Below, piece by piece: positions 1-14,404 of a stretch of 64,000 bases of DNA (the first letter of the stretch is position 1; every line of letters begins with the position of its first letter). The stretch spans positions 255,189,501-255,253,500 of the forward strand of contig CM032228.1 in NCBI GenBank assembly GCA_019009955.1. The letters are read 5' to 3'. The DNA comes from Riptortus pedestris (Eukaryota > Arthropoda > Insecta > Hemiptera > Alydidae). Under the pieces are notes generated by a model. That model made no database searches. It saw only the letters and a program-made list of their open reading frames with translations, and was not told where the DNA came from. Both the position numbers and the translations under genes were made by a program.

Positions 1-519
1 TGTCCTTTGACATAATAATAAAGTATATTCCATAACTCACTAACAAAAAAAAATTTGGATTCTCGATCCACATGATCAAGGATGGTGAATTCAATATTAA
101 GGTTTGTAAGGCTATTAAAACACGTTACTTAATAGAGATTACAAAATTTTTAGGGAAGAACTTAAAATGTATATTTTAACCTGTGAGAGTGAAATATATT
201 ATTTATTGAAAATATAAACGGCCAAAAATTCGAGCTATTTAGAACTTATTTTATAACTCAATTTTGTTTATTCTCCCATTTATTTTGGTTATACGTCACA
301 CTCAAGACTTGTACTGTGCATAGAAAATTATACTAAATTCATTCTTGTGTTTCAATAAGACAAAGGAGTCTTCAATAATTGTTTCAAGGGATTCACAAAT
401 ACGTTAACAGAGCCACATTATTTGAACAAGGTGTGGTAGAAATTGAAAGTAATTGCTTTGCAGACTGATAATTGTATTGCAGGCAGAATACTTTCTTTGG
501 AAACAAATTATTTTTAGCA
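1..519. other. intergenic, AT-rich, nothing recognised
   Basis: Downstream of the GAPVD1 3' end. Only short chance open frames. Confidence 0.5.
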
Positions 520-770
520 ATATCCCTAGATCTGGAGAAAGTTTACGACTGTGTCTGGAGAAGTTATTCTCTCCCAGTTGATCGAATGGGGTGTCCAAGG
601 AAACATTACCAGATTTCTGGATAACTATTTGTCTGATCGAACATTCAGATTAAGGACAATGAACAGTCCACAGCCGTAAGAGATCTTTTTAAGCAGGAGA
701 ATGGAGTGCTTCAGGGAGGTGTGCTGAGCACAACACCGTTCAATATAGCTATTCACTGTGTCATACAATA
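520..770 (+). pseudogene. LINE reverse-transcriptase fragment
   Basis: With frame changes the + strand reads LDLEKVYDCVW, then WGVQG and FLDNYLSDRTFRLR, then QENGVLQGGVLS. These are the fingers/palm motifs of a jockey/R1-type non-LTR reverse transcriptase. No intact frame remains and both ends are missing. Confidence 0.7.
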
Positions 771-1764
771 TATCCCCTAAGAAAGACAACTAACATGGAT
801 TTCCCAATTAAAACGGCTTATTGATAACTGATCATCAATTCTTGAGAATCGTGAGTGATACGAAATGGAGGGCGGACAGATGTTTAATACTGAATTTTTA
901 TTTTTAGTTATTTCAAATCAACGAAGGACCATAATTATAAATATTAAAATATGTTTTAAAATTGTAGACCATTGTTTCTAAAAAAAGAATATATTCCATT
1001 AGCTGTGAAGGGTTTGACATTTAAAAAAGGGCCATCGTGACCAATAACCAGAATGTATTGAGAATAAATAAGAAAGGCTTGGCAAAAGACGGATTTACTC
1101 TCACATTTATTTAAATAAAAGATATGCATCTATTATTCATTTTATTTATTCATAGGTGTGGCATATTTTGTATTGGACCTCTATTAAATGAATAAATATT
1201 TTCTCTCCGAAGTTATGATTTCTGAAATTAAAAAAATGGTCTTCACGAAAAACAACCTCATTAAATATAGCTCCATTTTCATTTCTGAATTGTCTGGACC
1301 TAGTAGTTCACTTTGTCTGAACTAACCCCAAACCTAAATTCTATGGAGCAATCCCATTGGAAAAACAAATACAAAAATTTCGGCAGAAGTAGAACCTACA
1401 AAGCAATACATTTTTATTGGAAGTTGGTCTTGAGGTGGTTTGCCTTCTTCAGAATGTTTTACGCTTAACCAAATTGTGAGGGGGATGAAAACACTACTCA
1501 GGACACTCTTTTCTAATTCTGACATTATTTTGCAATCAAGAGCAAGTACTGGTACTGAAATAGATGAGAGCATCTGGCATACTGAATCAACGTTCTAAAC
1601 CTCCACTCACTCAAAACTACGGCTCTTCTTCATTGAACAAATTTGTGTTCATCTCAGTAAAGTTGTAGCCAATGTTTGACGAATACAAGGTTTATCTATT
1701 ACTCCTAAAGCACTTGCTCAAGACCGACTCATTTTCTACCAAGCCCTTTAAAAATTATAAATGT

Positions 1765-2165
1765 GTTAATTTGGAGGATACAATACTTTTCGATTGTTAG
1801 ATGAAACCAAGTCTTCTTAACTTTGAAAAATATTGTTTCTAAGTTATTCCCCTAACAAAAAGCCATTCCAGGTTTTTGAAACAAACAGGAATGAAAATTT
1901 GAAGTATGCTATTTAAGTAGTACAAGTTTTATAAACATATAGTAAAACATAAATTTAAAGAGGTAGACCGACTACACAACTACAAAATCGAAAAGATTTT
2001 GGGGTAGACAGATTGAAATTACGGCACCATACAGGATATAACTGCAGACTTTTCATTCAATCGAAGGGAGCAAGGCTTTTTTTGCTCGCATTGTAAATTT
2101 TGAGCCTTCCTCAAGATCCATAGCAAAGTCTAATATTTTGCTTAACTTCAAGAGCACACATCGTT
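1765..2165 (+). repeat. dispersed repeat D, copy 1
   Basis: About 400 bp similar to 4880-5290: both contain cataagtagtac/ttaagtagtac, aacatatagta, gtagaccgac/gtaggccgac and a shared attttgcttaacttcaa end. No termini or coding content recognised. The rest of 771-3480 (with a poly-G run near 2425) shows nothing else. Confidence 0.55.
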
Positions 2166-3489
2166 CTAAAATTAAATTGAGTGGATTTAAAAAACTTAAT
2201 TTTTTCAGATTATAAACTTTTTTTTTAAGATGAAATTTGATTTTTAAAATTTTTCTCAGCTTATTTCAAATTTCCCTCAATTTTATTGTGGGTCTCAAAT
2301 GCCTACATGCAAATTTAAATTTAGAGAAAATTGTATTTTTTGATGTCAGACCACTTTTAGAATTTTTAACAAAAAGCTTTAAGTATCAACAATTTTTAAA
2401 TTGTATGTTGAGACAATAACAATGGGGGGGGGGCTGTGCCCCAAACTGTTAGAAGAAAAAATTAACTCCTCTATCTAAAGGATTAAGAACTTTTATAACC
2501 AATCATCCTTTACTATCATTCACTAACCAACGGCTAACCAACTACTGGCAGGCATATTCATTTTTTATGAGAACCAAACAAAAACAAAAAGTCAATGGTT
2601 GTGCCATTGTTCAATTTAAAATGATTTTTGTCAAAACAAAAACTGATTTTTTGGTATTGAGAATTAAACATTTTGGCTGGTATTGAACATGCTTTATTCT
2701 ATTTTTATGAATTTCTCCTAAAGAACAATCCATCCTATTCTATGAATGAATATTTCTATTCATAAAAATTATTAAAGGAGTTTAAAATAAATGAAAGGCC
2801 TGCATTTGAATCTTGTAGAATACAGCTATTCATTACATCTTCGAATTTAACTGAATAATTTACACTCTACCCCATACAGTAATTAATTAGTATTTTTGTT
2901 GTTCTTTCCAATCCTCAGAAACTATAGCAATTAATGAAAAACATATTAATTTTTTTTTTAACTCAATATAAAACTACTTAAGAAGAATATAAATAATACA
3001 AGAAGAAGACTGTAATAGCAAGGAAAATTATACAACTATAACAAAATGTACAACGAAATATTATTTCTACCAAATGAGCAATATTATAAATTAATAAGAC
3101 TAGTACATTTAATACAACATAAACATACGCATCTATTTAATAATAAACTAAAAGAACAATCAATGGTTAGATAACAGCCAAAAGCAATTATAGAGATACG
3201 TTATAAATACCAAAATCCAGGGAGCGAAGAACTTTAAATACAACTTCCATGAAAGAACTTTACTGCCTTCCGTATTAAAAGAAGAGGAATATCTTCAAGA
3301 AGGTAAGATGCAAATGGAGAAAGTGAAGACAATTTTCCTATTAACAGTCCTTACCTATAAGAACAGGGGGGGGGGGGGTAAGGAACACCCCCAGTTATAA
3401 AGATTGTAATACCATCTCAATTAAGGCAGATAAATTATTGTTATCCTTTTGTAGTATAATAGAGTTTGTTTACATGGTTGTAAATAAAA

Positions 3490-3630
3490 TGCCACTTCAA
3501 TGCCTTCATAGCCAGCGTGGGACTAAGGATTTTATTTAATGAGTTTTTTACTAAATAAATTCCCATTTGCCGAGGCGGGAATCAAACTCGCCACTCTACG
3601 TTTAGCATTTTGTGGGTCAACTTAACTACC
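3490..3630 (-). repeat. tRNA-derived SINE, copy on minus strand
   Basis: Contains the B-box-like GAATCAAACTCGCC (reverse of GGCGAGTTTGATTC) and the family tail gtgggactaaggattttatt. Same family as 9233-9455. Confidence 0.65.
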
Positions 3631-4879
3631 AAGTATATAAATCACTTTAACCATAAATGTACTGAATTTCACTTTTTTCCAGCAAGTTTTGTGTCTCTTT
3701 TACAACATCACCATGTGAGTTAGCCTGGGATAGGTAGATTTAAAGACCGCAGAAGACCAAGAACACTCAGGCGATGGAGCAGTATGGTAAGGTTCATATC
3801 CTCTCTGCCTTGAGGCAGGCTGCTCAGAGAATTGTTCTACAGCCAAAAATAACACGAACAGGACGAGGAAGAACCATGGAGTAGTGATAAATGGATCTGT
3901 TGGAAGGCGTTTGGCTGCTTGCCAATTACAAACTGGAAAAGTGCTACAACCATCCATAGACAGACGTTGAGGACAATTTGGAATTTCCAACGGCCGTATT
4001 GGGCAGAGATGATATTTTACATATCTAACCTGTTCAAATTAGCCTGTGAATGCTAAATCAACAACCCCGCCATTTAAAAAATTGTCGTTTTAAAGTTCTT
4101 CACCCTCCAGATTTTGCTGGTGTTATTTCAATAGATAAAAGTAAAACTAGATTAACAATGGAATATATTAATATAAATATATTTATATAACAAAAAAGAA
4201 ATCTAGAATAAAATAATTTAAGAAATAAAGTAAATTTAAATAATAAAGTAACTTCATGCGAAACAAATCAACAAAACAGAGATAAATATACAAAGCATAG
4301 AAAGTAAATAGAAATGCATGAAAAGGAATGCAGAAAACAATTATAAAACATTTATTACCAAGCAAAATAAATAAATAGGTTCAATAAATAATCAAAGAAT
4401 GTATGTTTAAAAAAATATAAGTAATGATATATTTTTGGTTCAGACTCAAGATATCTAATGTTTAACGGGGATCCAAAATTAAATAAGGCAAAGATAAATA
4501 TGATAGCTCCACATCTTGAAAAATCCTATTATCTAACAACTTAAGTATAAAGAGGAATGATTACTATCAAAGTGATATTATATAGTTATAAATTGGGGGG
4601 GGGGGAATGCATGCTGAAATAATTGAACACTATTATCAATAACAAATATAAATGAAAAGAGGAATAAAAAATAGCCATAACTATACAACTCATCAAGGAT
4701 AAATAAATCTTTGGGCAATTGTTGGTTATCTTAAAAAAAGTACACCTCAGTTTCAGCTTGAAAGTTATGTGGTGAAAGTAAATTCCAGATTTGTCTCCTC
4801 ATCAAAAATTGAAATCCAAGCTTTTATCCACAACTCCTACCTCACTTGCGCTCCTAATTCAGAAATATCGGGAATTACA

Positions 4880-5290
4880 ATTTAGTTAATTTGGGGAGTA
4901 TAATACCTTTTGTTTGTTTGACAAAACCAAATTCTCTGAAAGTCATTCTAGATTTTAACAATTCAAGGTTTTTTTGTTTTTTTTAAAAAAAAAAAAAAAA
5001 AAACTCAGTAAACAAATGGGAATGAAAGTTTTAAGTAAGCTTACATAAGTAGTACACGTTTTATCAACATATAGTAATCACAAATTGAAAAAGGTAGGCC
5101 GACGTATGAGTAAAACTTGAAAAACGTTTAGGGTTTCAGTGGTTAGACAGACTGAAATTACCACACAATACACGATATTAATATTATATGCAAGCCACTT
5201 TTTCCTCTCCTGGTAAATTGAAAACCTTTCAAAGTTCCATAGCAGAGAAAAGTTAAAATATTTTGCTTAACTTCAAAGGACACGCCTTGA
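4880..5290 (+). repeat. dispersed repeat D, copy 2
   Basis: Same orientation as the copy at 1765-2165, about 3.1 kb away, with an extra A/T homopolymer block at 4970-5000. The neighbouring 3640-4870 and 5300-6400 are AT-rich without recognisable features. Confidence 0.55.
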
Positions 5291-6402
5291 TAAAAAACCT
5301 TGACTTTATTTTTTTTTTAAAGTTTTAGGATAAACAACCCGACACAACAATTAATATAATGATTACTCTTTTAACTTAATTTTAAATAGGCCATAGCTAA
5401 AAGAGTAAAAAAACAAGAACCATTGTCCTCCTGATTGTCATTTAATATTGACAAGAATTATACAAAATAACAATCATTAAATTTGATAAATATGTATGGT
5501 TGTGTAAATACAACTTTCAAATAAAACTGAGAAGTACCTATCTATATAATATACTATTTCTACAGCCATATTAAAGTAAACCATAATTTAATAATACAAT
5601 GTGGGGAAACAACAAAAAACAAAATAAAAATAGTTACATTTAAAAATATATTAGAACTAATTTGATAAATGTTATTTTTAATTTGAATTAGGTCATGAAG
5701 TTAGGTTCGTCGGGAAATGAAGTAACAGCACACACCTATGTTACTCTACGATCACTCGTCTTAGTTTAAAGGGCTAATAAAGCTTAATAATAAACATAGG
5801 TAAAGTTTATTCTAAGGCGTTCCCGATCTGAGTGTAAGAAATAGCGAAGACATACAAATACACGAGTGAAACCCCATCAAACACAATTAAAAAAAGAAAT
5901 ATTCCTTTAATTGTAAGGTACTTCGAAGTCGGTTTTCATTTACAAAAATGTCTATTTTCAATATTTATAGCTGATACAAAATGGAGATAGGCAGATTTAC
6001 GAAATGGCCCAATATTTGTTAATTTTAAGTGTAAAAGATTAAATTTCATTAGGAAAAGCCATTTTTGTTACCTATTTGTGATTATACACCGACGAATAGG
6101 AATCTGGCTGGTTGTTTGATGGAATTTCATTCCCCTGATACGTGTTATCAATAGTTGCTATTTGCACTCAAATCGAGACTGGCAATGAGTATGTGAGCTG
6201 TAGTTCATTAAAACAATAACAAAACACATTGAACAATTTTTCAAAAATTTTAGCGAACAATCCGTTTTTTTTTCTTTAATTTTTTTTTCTAAAAAAGAAA
6301 TTTACTATTTTATATTTACCGAGGCTTTTGGAATATTTTGTATTTGTTAGTCAATTATTCGGCTGAGCAACCTTTATCTGCCTAATTACAAAAATTATAA
6401 AA

Positions 6403-6408
6403 TTTATT
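6403..6408 (-). promoter_or_regulatory. candidate polyadenylation signal AATAAA for GAPVD1
   Basis: TTTATT on the + strand, i.e. AATAAA on the minus strand, about 156 nt after the stop. The sequence is AT-rich, so the hexamer also occurs by chance. Confidence 0.4.
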
Positions 6409-6563
6409 AATATAAAACTAATTTAGATAATTATATTCTTTATCACATGAAAAGGAATGAGGGCACGAAGCAGGCCAGCTGCTAAACTCTTGGGTATTTA
6501 TACGTCTGCTTCAGCAAATCAATTAGCAATTATCTAAAGGTGAATTATAGTGGTTTCCTATGA

Positions 6564-6710
6564 TTAATCATTGCCTACGTAGTCCATCGTCTTGATGAAT
6601 TCTATTGCCGAGCAGAACTGGGTCCAGTAGTATTCCTCTTCCCCGGTCATCCGGCTACCGTAGAAGCTGCTGATGTATTCGACTGTGCTAAGTAATGATG
6701 GAGGATTCGC
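6564..6710 (-). CDS. GAPVD1: GAPVD1 last exon (25), end of VPS9, stop codon
   Basis: Acceptor tgtttgttag, phase 0, 48 codons then TAA at 6566-6564 (residues 1173-1220). [20 protein letters not shown] followed by [20 protein letters not shown] matches the human C-terminus ANPPCLLSTVQYISSFYASC and SYWWMQFTAAVEFIKTI. The Tyr of VEYISSF is the conserved VPS9 tyrosine. Confidence 0.97.
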   Translation of the reverse strand, partial: ANPPSLLSTVEYISSFYGSRMTGEEEYYWTQFCSAIEFIKTMDYVGND

Positions 6711-9700
6711 CTAACAAACATATTAATAAATAATCAATAAATATGCCTGATTGAAGTATGCACAGTATAACAGGAAGGTAAAATCGATGAAAGTATGGTG
6801 ATAGGTTCATTAACCTTAATTAATGAGTTGCCAGCAAAGCCGTACGGCCTAAAAATATTCCAGTTGGCTATACGGCTACAGAATGAATTTTTGATTTATT
6901 TTTTTGGTTTATACCTCACATCAAAGGTGATTGGCATGATCTCTGTTTAGGCAATATATTTATTCCTTCATTTAAACCTTGATACTTTAATTATATAGTA
7001 TGGAAAATATTCCTTAAATACCTGAGGTTTTCTCATATCCGTGCTTTGTCTATTAGAATATAATAAAAATTATCTCTTTTAAATCTTTGTAAGATGTGTG
7101 TTGTTGTAGACCTATTGTATTTTAATTATAAAGGTATTGGTATATGTTTAACCTGAGATACATTGTACGAATATTTTTTGATTATGAATAAATTCCAATT
7201 TATCTACATTAAGAGTTATCAATATCCTTTAAATAGGTCTTTATTACTTAAATAATCTCAAATTAACCAAAGTGGTCCTAGCATAGATTTAATTTGTTTA
7301 TGAATTCGTTGATGTATCTAATGAATAATAATAATAATTATATTTTTAAGTGGTCTATGAAATCCACTTCTTAAGTGGCTGAGTACATCTGTAGCCCCCC
7401 CCTCTATACCCAACTATACTCTACGTCACTTAAAACCAGCTGCTAACCAATGTTATTAATACTTATTTATAATTCAATTAAAAATATAAAACTAAATGAG
7501 CTAAGTTTATTGTATATTACCATTATAATAACGTATACAAGGACGGGAATAAGGTCGTCGGCAGCTGGGACGCAGGCTAGAGATAGGAGGTTGACGATAG
7601 TATAGATAGTGCGGAGGGCAGAGTGGAGTTTGTCTCGAGGACTCCTGTATGCAGCCATCTCACTCATCTCAGCCTGGGCACTCAACCAAGGAGCTTCACA
7701 ATGGAACATCTGCAACATCGACACTCTAGTCAAAAAAGGCGATAAACAGTTTGCTCAAAATTACAAGCCTCATTCCAGCATTCTTAAAAATTGTCAAAGA
7801 AATTATCTTTAATCGACTGATGGAACATTTCAGAAAGCATGATGTTCTCGTACCTAAACATGTCTATTACTTCAACAACATATAATTTTTTGAAGGATAT
7901 AATTCATCCTCCGCATAGAAATCTGAGCATAATTGGAATATTTGCCAATTTAACAAAGGTTTTTCACTCAATAGATCATGAAATACTACAAATAAGTTAC
8001 AATATTATGGAATAAGAGGCATTGCTCATGACCTTTTTCGCTCTTGTCTCTGTAACTGTAGACAAAAAGTAGAAGTTGCTGATATCAGTGGATATAAAAT
8101 TATTTCAGAATGACAAACAATTACATGCAGTGTTCCCCAAGGTTCAATAGTAGGTCCATTTCTATTTTAAATATATATAAATGACCTTCCATCTAACCTT
8201 AAACCAGCAAAATATATACTTCATGCTAATGTTACCAGTAAAATTATAAAAGGTACAGACACAGAAAAACTGAAACAAGATGGCTCAGTTACTATTAAAT
8301 CATTATTCGATTGGTTGATGGGTAATAATACTAATAAGCTAGCTATGAACATGTTCGCAAACAAATATTCTAGACTTCCGTAAACATCGCTCACATTCTC
8401 AGGAGTGGTATCAATTAATAATCGTGATCTCTTACCAGTCGTCATGATAAAGTTTTTAGGACTGAATGTGGACAAACACCTTGACTGTATCAATCATATT
8501 GAAGAATTGAGTAAGAAGCTAAAATCGCTTTACTTCTTATTAAAATGTGTTACAAAATATCTTCCAATGGAAACTCTATTATTAATATACTATGGATATT
8601 TCCGTAGTTGGTTAACTTATGGTGTTATGCATTGGGGCAACTCCTAAATCACATTTTAATATTGCAAAAGAGAGCAATAAGGTTTATATATAAATGACAG
8701 AAAGTTAAGAAACTCCTGTTGTCGACTTTTCAAGGAGTCAAACTTTCCCCCTTTTGTGAGTATATATACCAAACAATATTGCATGTGAAATAAAACATGA
8801 ACTTGTTTTGCAATAATAGTATAACACATAATCATATAACAAGACAGAATTTAGGCTTAAAATAATGAGATCCATGATACAACAGTTTATTATTAACATG
8901 GTATGGGTAAGAGTGAGGGTTTAATGAAGGGCTGAAAACTGAAAATATTTTGCTTAATATTCATAATAGGATAAGCAAGAACACTGATATGCAATTAAAT
9001 TTGCAATAAGATTGGTTCTATACAATTTTTCGATCAAACATATAATAACAGAGGTATTTCAAATTTTCAATATTGCCACCCCTAAACCCCCTCCATCCAT
9101 CTAGTTGATTTCAGCCATCAAACAAACTTAATCTTGGTAACCTTAAGTATGGTAACGTTACAACTAAAATTGTAACCTTAAGGGAAATCTACTAAAAGCT
9201 TTTGCTTTTAGCAGATTTTAATGCAAATATAAGGGGCTCAGGTTAGCCATGCGAGTTAAAGCATTGACCTTTATCTCACATGGTAAACCTAGAGTGGCGA
9301 GTTCGATTCTTGCCTGGGCAAAGGAAATTATTTAGTGACGAAATTCATTAAATAACGTCCTAAAATCCCACCCTGGCTAGAAAAGGGTGGTAACCTGTAG
9401 ATAACCCGTCCCAATTAGCTTAAGTTGCAAAAAGTGGACGTTAATAAATAATAATAATGCAAATATAATATTAAATTATAACACAAATATAATATTCTAG
9501 AGTGTATAAGGTATAATCAAAATCTGAATACATGACTCTAGAAAAACTCAACATATTAACCACTATGTTTATTTATCTTTTGCTTTAGACTTTTATTTAT
9601 TCCAATTTGTTATGTATTACCTTTGGGATTCGGAGATCTTTATGATCAGGTGTTACGACTTTTGCGAGTTTCTCAATATGCTCTCGTAAAACCCTGAAAC

Positions 9701-11181
9701 ATTAAAATACAGTCAGGTTAGGAAGTGGGACAAGATTAAATCAAATATTTTTTTTATAAAAATTTAAACCTGGATTTACTATTTTTCGTATAACTTCATA
9801 CAAATAAATAAAAATCGAATACAAATATAATAAAATAAAAGATATAACTATATTTTGAAAGTACTAATGAATATAAAAGAACCGTATACCAGCTAATATT
9901 ACAGATATTCCTTAGTACTAATTACTTATATGTTGAAACTAATAAAAACAACTTTTTTTTTTACAATTCAGTTAATATTTATTAACTTTCAACACATTAT
10001 TTTAACAACCTGAAACATTTTGTAAAATGAAGACAGGCCAAAGTTAGAAATGCAGTATAAAACAGCATAAATTTTATTTCATTATTTGTGGAATGGCACC
10101 TTGGGTATCTGTGTGAAATACCTCTTTTACGCGCATCCTAGAAATGTATGCCATTTGCGCAGTAAAAATGTATGCCCTCAGTTGAAAAAATTTACTGTTG
10201 TTACAAGATTATGGAGGATCACGTACTGCGAACATTGTAATCCAATATCATACAGGCGAGAGAAGTTATACACGTTATTAAGACTAATTTTTGTTTTCTA
10301 TTTACAGCTAAAACTGTACCTTTATTAAAAAGGGGGAAAAAGTGTTTCATAAATTTTGGAATATTGCTGTTTTTTTACAATAAAAATTTCTCTATTGTAG
10401 TTGCAACCATTGTGCTCTCACAGAAGCTGTTCTTTTCATATTACTCTATGCAAAAAAAATCCGTCACACAGGGGCTGTGTAAACTAAGCAGATTTCCCCG
10501 TGATGTTTTACAATAGATAAATCTGCACACTGGTAACACTTAACACCATGAATATTAAGTAAATAAATACATATGGTAATAAGAAATCTTTCAGTCAATT
10601 CTAATGAGCTCTCGACAGAAAGCGTCTGAAATGTAAATAAACAGGTCTGCTAACCTCTCACAGCTGAATAGATAGGGACATATTCTTCACCGAAAAGAAA
10701 AAGAATTACTGAAATATATCTGAATATAACATATTAATTTTGAGAACTTAAGTAGAGGGGGGGGGCAACAGAACATACCCGTATTTGCATGTATCTCGTA
10801 CACTAAAGGGCTCATGTAAACAATATTTGGTATTGAAGCTTCGAATTATGTGGTTTATGATACAACAGAGTATTTTTTATGTGACAAGAGTAGAAGTGGG
10901 GGTTTGCTGAAGGCTGAAAACTAAAAAATGCATATATTTTGATAAATATTCAAGGTCAAGAATAAATGTATATAACAATATTTATAGAATATTTAATTTG
11001 CAATATGATTGGTTCAGTACCATTTTTCAATCAGATGTATAGTAATGGAGATATTTCAAATGTTCAAAAAATCCCTCCCACTGGCTGATTTCACCCATTA
11101 ATGAACTTCATCTTTCTTTTTACATAAAATGATTAAATATCAATAGTGTTAACAGACAATTATATATTTTTTATATATAAT

Positions 11182-11226
<45 letters not shown>

Positions 11227-13654
11227 TTTTAAATGGACCTCATTTTCGTCATCTTCTGTGTAGGATCGATGGTCATTTAACATGTTCGCTGCTGTATCGG
11301 TCCCCGGGGTCCGATCATCATCAAGTCATTCAAGACGGGCCCCTCTCCTTCAGTCCACCCCAAAAAGATGAAGGCTGTAGCAAGCTTATTATGAGAGATA
11401 TTTTAACGGGGATTGGATGTAATTTATTCTTGGAACCTGTAGATTTAGTTAATCTAGAAAAATACTATCGGACGCCGGGGACCGTATCCGTCTAGAAATA
11501 GAGAAACTCCAATTTGGTACGGCACCAACCCCCGGCACCCGATGCTTATTCCAGTCACAACTTGATCAAACATGAACTGACTTGAATCTGTTTTACCTTC
11601 CATGCCCCTCATTCGCTCATTTACCGTTGTATTGCACATAGTATGTCTCGTGGTCGAAAATTAGTTGAGTAAGCACTTTTTTTTTTTTTTTATCTGAGAC
11701 CCAGCTTCACAATTTAGATGGCAGTAAGGTAGTGTGACCTACCGGGGGTGAGAAGTGATAGTTTCTACTGAACTATAGTTCCATTATAAGGGTGAGGGAA
11801 TTGTGATTTGGTGTAATGGAACACTGGGGATGGGTTACCCGGTAGCTGGTGATACCGGCTGGCTTGCAGGAGTACGCACTGTCTTGCAGACAGCAGTGAA
11901 AGTGAGAGTGATACGACTTCAAGTGACGATAGTTTCGCAGACAAGAACTATTTACCCTCATGTTCTAGTTCAACTACTTAGATAAGTGCTCTAGATAGAA
12001 GTGCTTACAAATTTCGAGTGCTTATTGGAAATAAAAGCTGGCAATGTGATAAAAAATGTAAATTAGTTGTAGACGACATCGGACGCCGGGGACCACTCCT
12101 GGCTTTGCTGGTGCTAGTTTTTGGATTGGAGGACTGAAGGCTCTGCTAATTCATTCATTTATTTCACTTGAATTGTCAAGAGATAGCGTTACCTTCGAAA
12201 TCTACATCGGTCCCCAGGGTCCGATACAGGTTTTAACGTTAGGAGAAGCATCGGACGCCGGGGACCGGTGCAGTTAGTGGTGGAGTATATCACATATAGA
12301 CTGCAGCAGCAAACGTGTTAAAGAAATTGTTTGAAAATCGCGTCATGATTACAGCCTCAATAGCCAATTTCCCGTAAGGGAAATCTACTAAAAAAATCCA
12401 TAAGATGCTGACGTCTTCAAAATAGGATTTTCTAGGCCTTCCTCTTCCTTTATGGCCAAGAATCCTACCTTCAAATACATTAGTAATGAAGTCGTGCCTT
12501 ATGATATATCCAAGAAGTTTCACTCTCATTTTTTCAAAGGCATTGATAAGATGTTCGCCTCCACATACCTCATTTAGAACTTCCATATTGGATTTTTTTT
12601 TAGTCCAACTTGCCATGGTGATTGTACGCCAGATTCTCATTTCCATTGCTTCCAATCTATTAATTCCCTTTTGTGAGGAGCCCAACATTCTCTCACGTAA
12701 AACAGTACACTTACTGCTGAAATACTTAGCAAACAACAAGGGTTTAGGAGAAGGATAATGATAATGATATGTTAAATATTAAATACTCACTGGTCCCTAG
12801 ATATATCTCCATCGCCATTAGGATACATAGCATGTACATAGACCCTGCTGCAGAGCGCCCTCTCAAACGCTCTCCGTGCCCTCTCCACCTGCTCCTCACT
12901 CGCACCTACGGCCAATATTCCGATTAAGAATCAGCAACAAAGAAAAATGTTTATCACACAGGTCCTGCGGAAACTGAGCAGATTTCCCATGCAGTTGAAT
13001 ATGATACACTCATCTCTTTTATCCTCTACTTTACCTGCATCAAGAAGCCTATATAAACAGCAATTAAAATGAGTGTTTAACTTGAGATGTTAAGCGATTG
13101 ACTTAAAACTTAAAAGTGGAAATCAGATGAGTAGAAGTGGTGGTAAATAAAAGGCTGAAACAAAAAAAAAAGTACGTCACACATGGAAATCTGCTTAGTG
13201 TAACTAAGCAGATTTCCCTAGTGACAATTAATAATAGATAAACGTACATACTGCTAACACAACAAAACCGTGAATATTAAGAGAATAAATACAAACGGAA
13301 ATAAGAAATCTTCCCCTCCCAGTGGGAAGCATCTCAAATGTAAACAAACATGTCTGCCAATGGTTCACCGGAAAGAAAAAGCCCTTCATGCAAATGCAAA
13401 TATCACGGTTAATTTTCAAGATAGGGAATAAATGTATACAACAATATTTATAGTACATTTAATTTGCTATAAGATTGAATCTATACATTTTTTCGATCCG
13501 ACGTATAGTAACGGAGATATTTCGAAATTCTCCCCTCTAAACCCCCCCTCCCCCTGGTCCGATTTCAGCCGTTAACGAACTTGATCTTTCTTTTTACATA
13601 AAATGACTAAATATCCTAAATATATAAATTGCGACCGCCAAAGCAGTAACAGAC

Positions 13655-13717
<63 letters not shown>

Positions 13718-14322
13718 CCCTTAAGGGAAATCTGCTAAAACAATAACAGAAACATATCAGAACATAACATATTCATTTTATTGAAAACTATGTACTATAT
13801 CTAATACTGAAATTTATAATGAATCAGAATAATTTTTATCTCAATCAATAAAATTTTAGTAGTCCAATAATTTAGGGGGGGGGGGGTCATAAGAACATAT
13901 TTGCATCTATCTCATATAATAAAGGTCTCTGGAAAACAATATTTGGAATTAAAGTTTTGAATAATATGATTTATTATGTAACAGAGTATTGCTTATGTAA
14001 CGCGAGTATGGGTGTTCAGTAATGAAGGCAAAACTGCAAAATGCAAATATCACGGTTAATATTCAAGATAGAAAATAAATGTATATAACAACATTTATAA
14101 TACATTCAATTTGCAATGAGATTGGTTCTATAGAATTTTTCGATCCGACTAATAGTAACAGAAATATTTTGAATTTTGGGAAATCTCTCCACTGGACCCC
14201 CCCCCTCCCACTGATCTGATTTCAACCATTAACGAACTAGATCTAGCTTTTTAAATAAAACGTTTAAATATCGAGTTTGGTAACGATCAAACAAAAATTG
14301 CGACCGCTAGAGCATTAACAGG

Positions 14323-14404
<82 letters not shown>

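Noticed and set aside
3700..3990. A 96-codon minus-strand frame with a hydrophobic stretch
   Set aside because: No family resemblance, no splice or promoter context; left as chance or a decayed element.
9233..9320. A genuine tRNA gene
   Set aside because: A and B boxes are present, but the target duplication, tail and multiple copies show a SINE.
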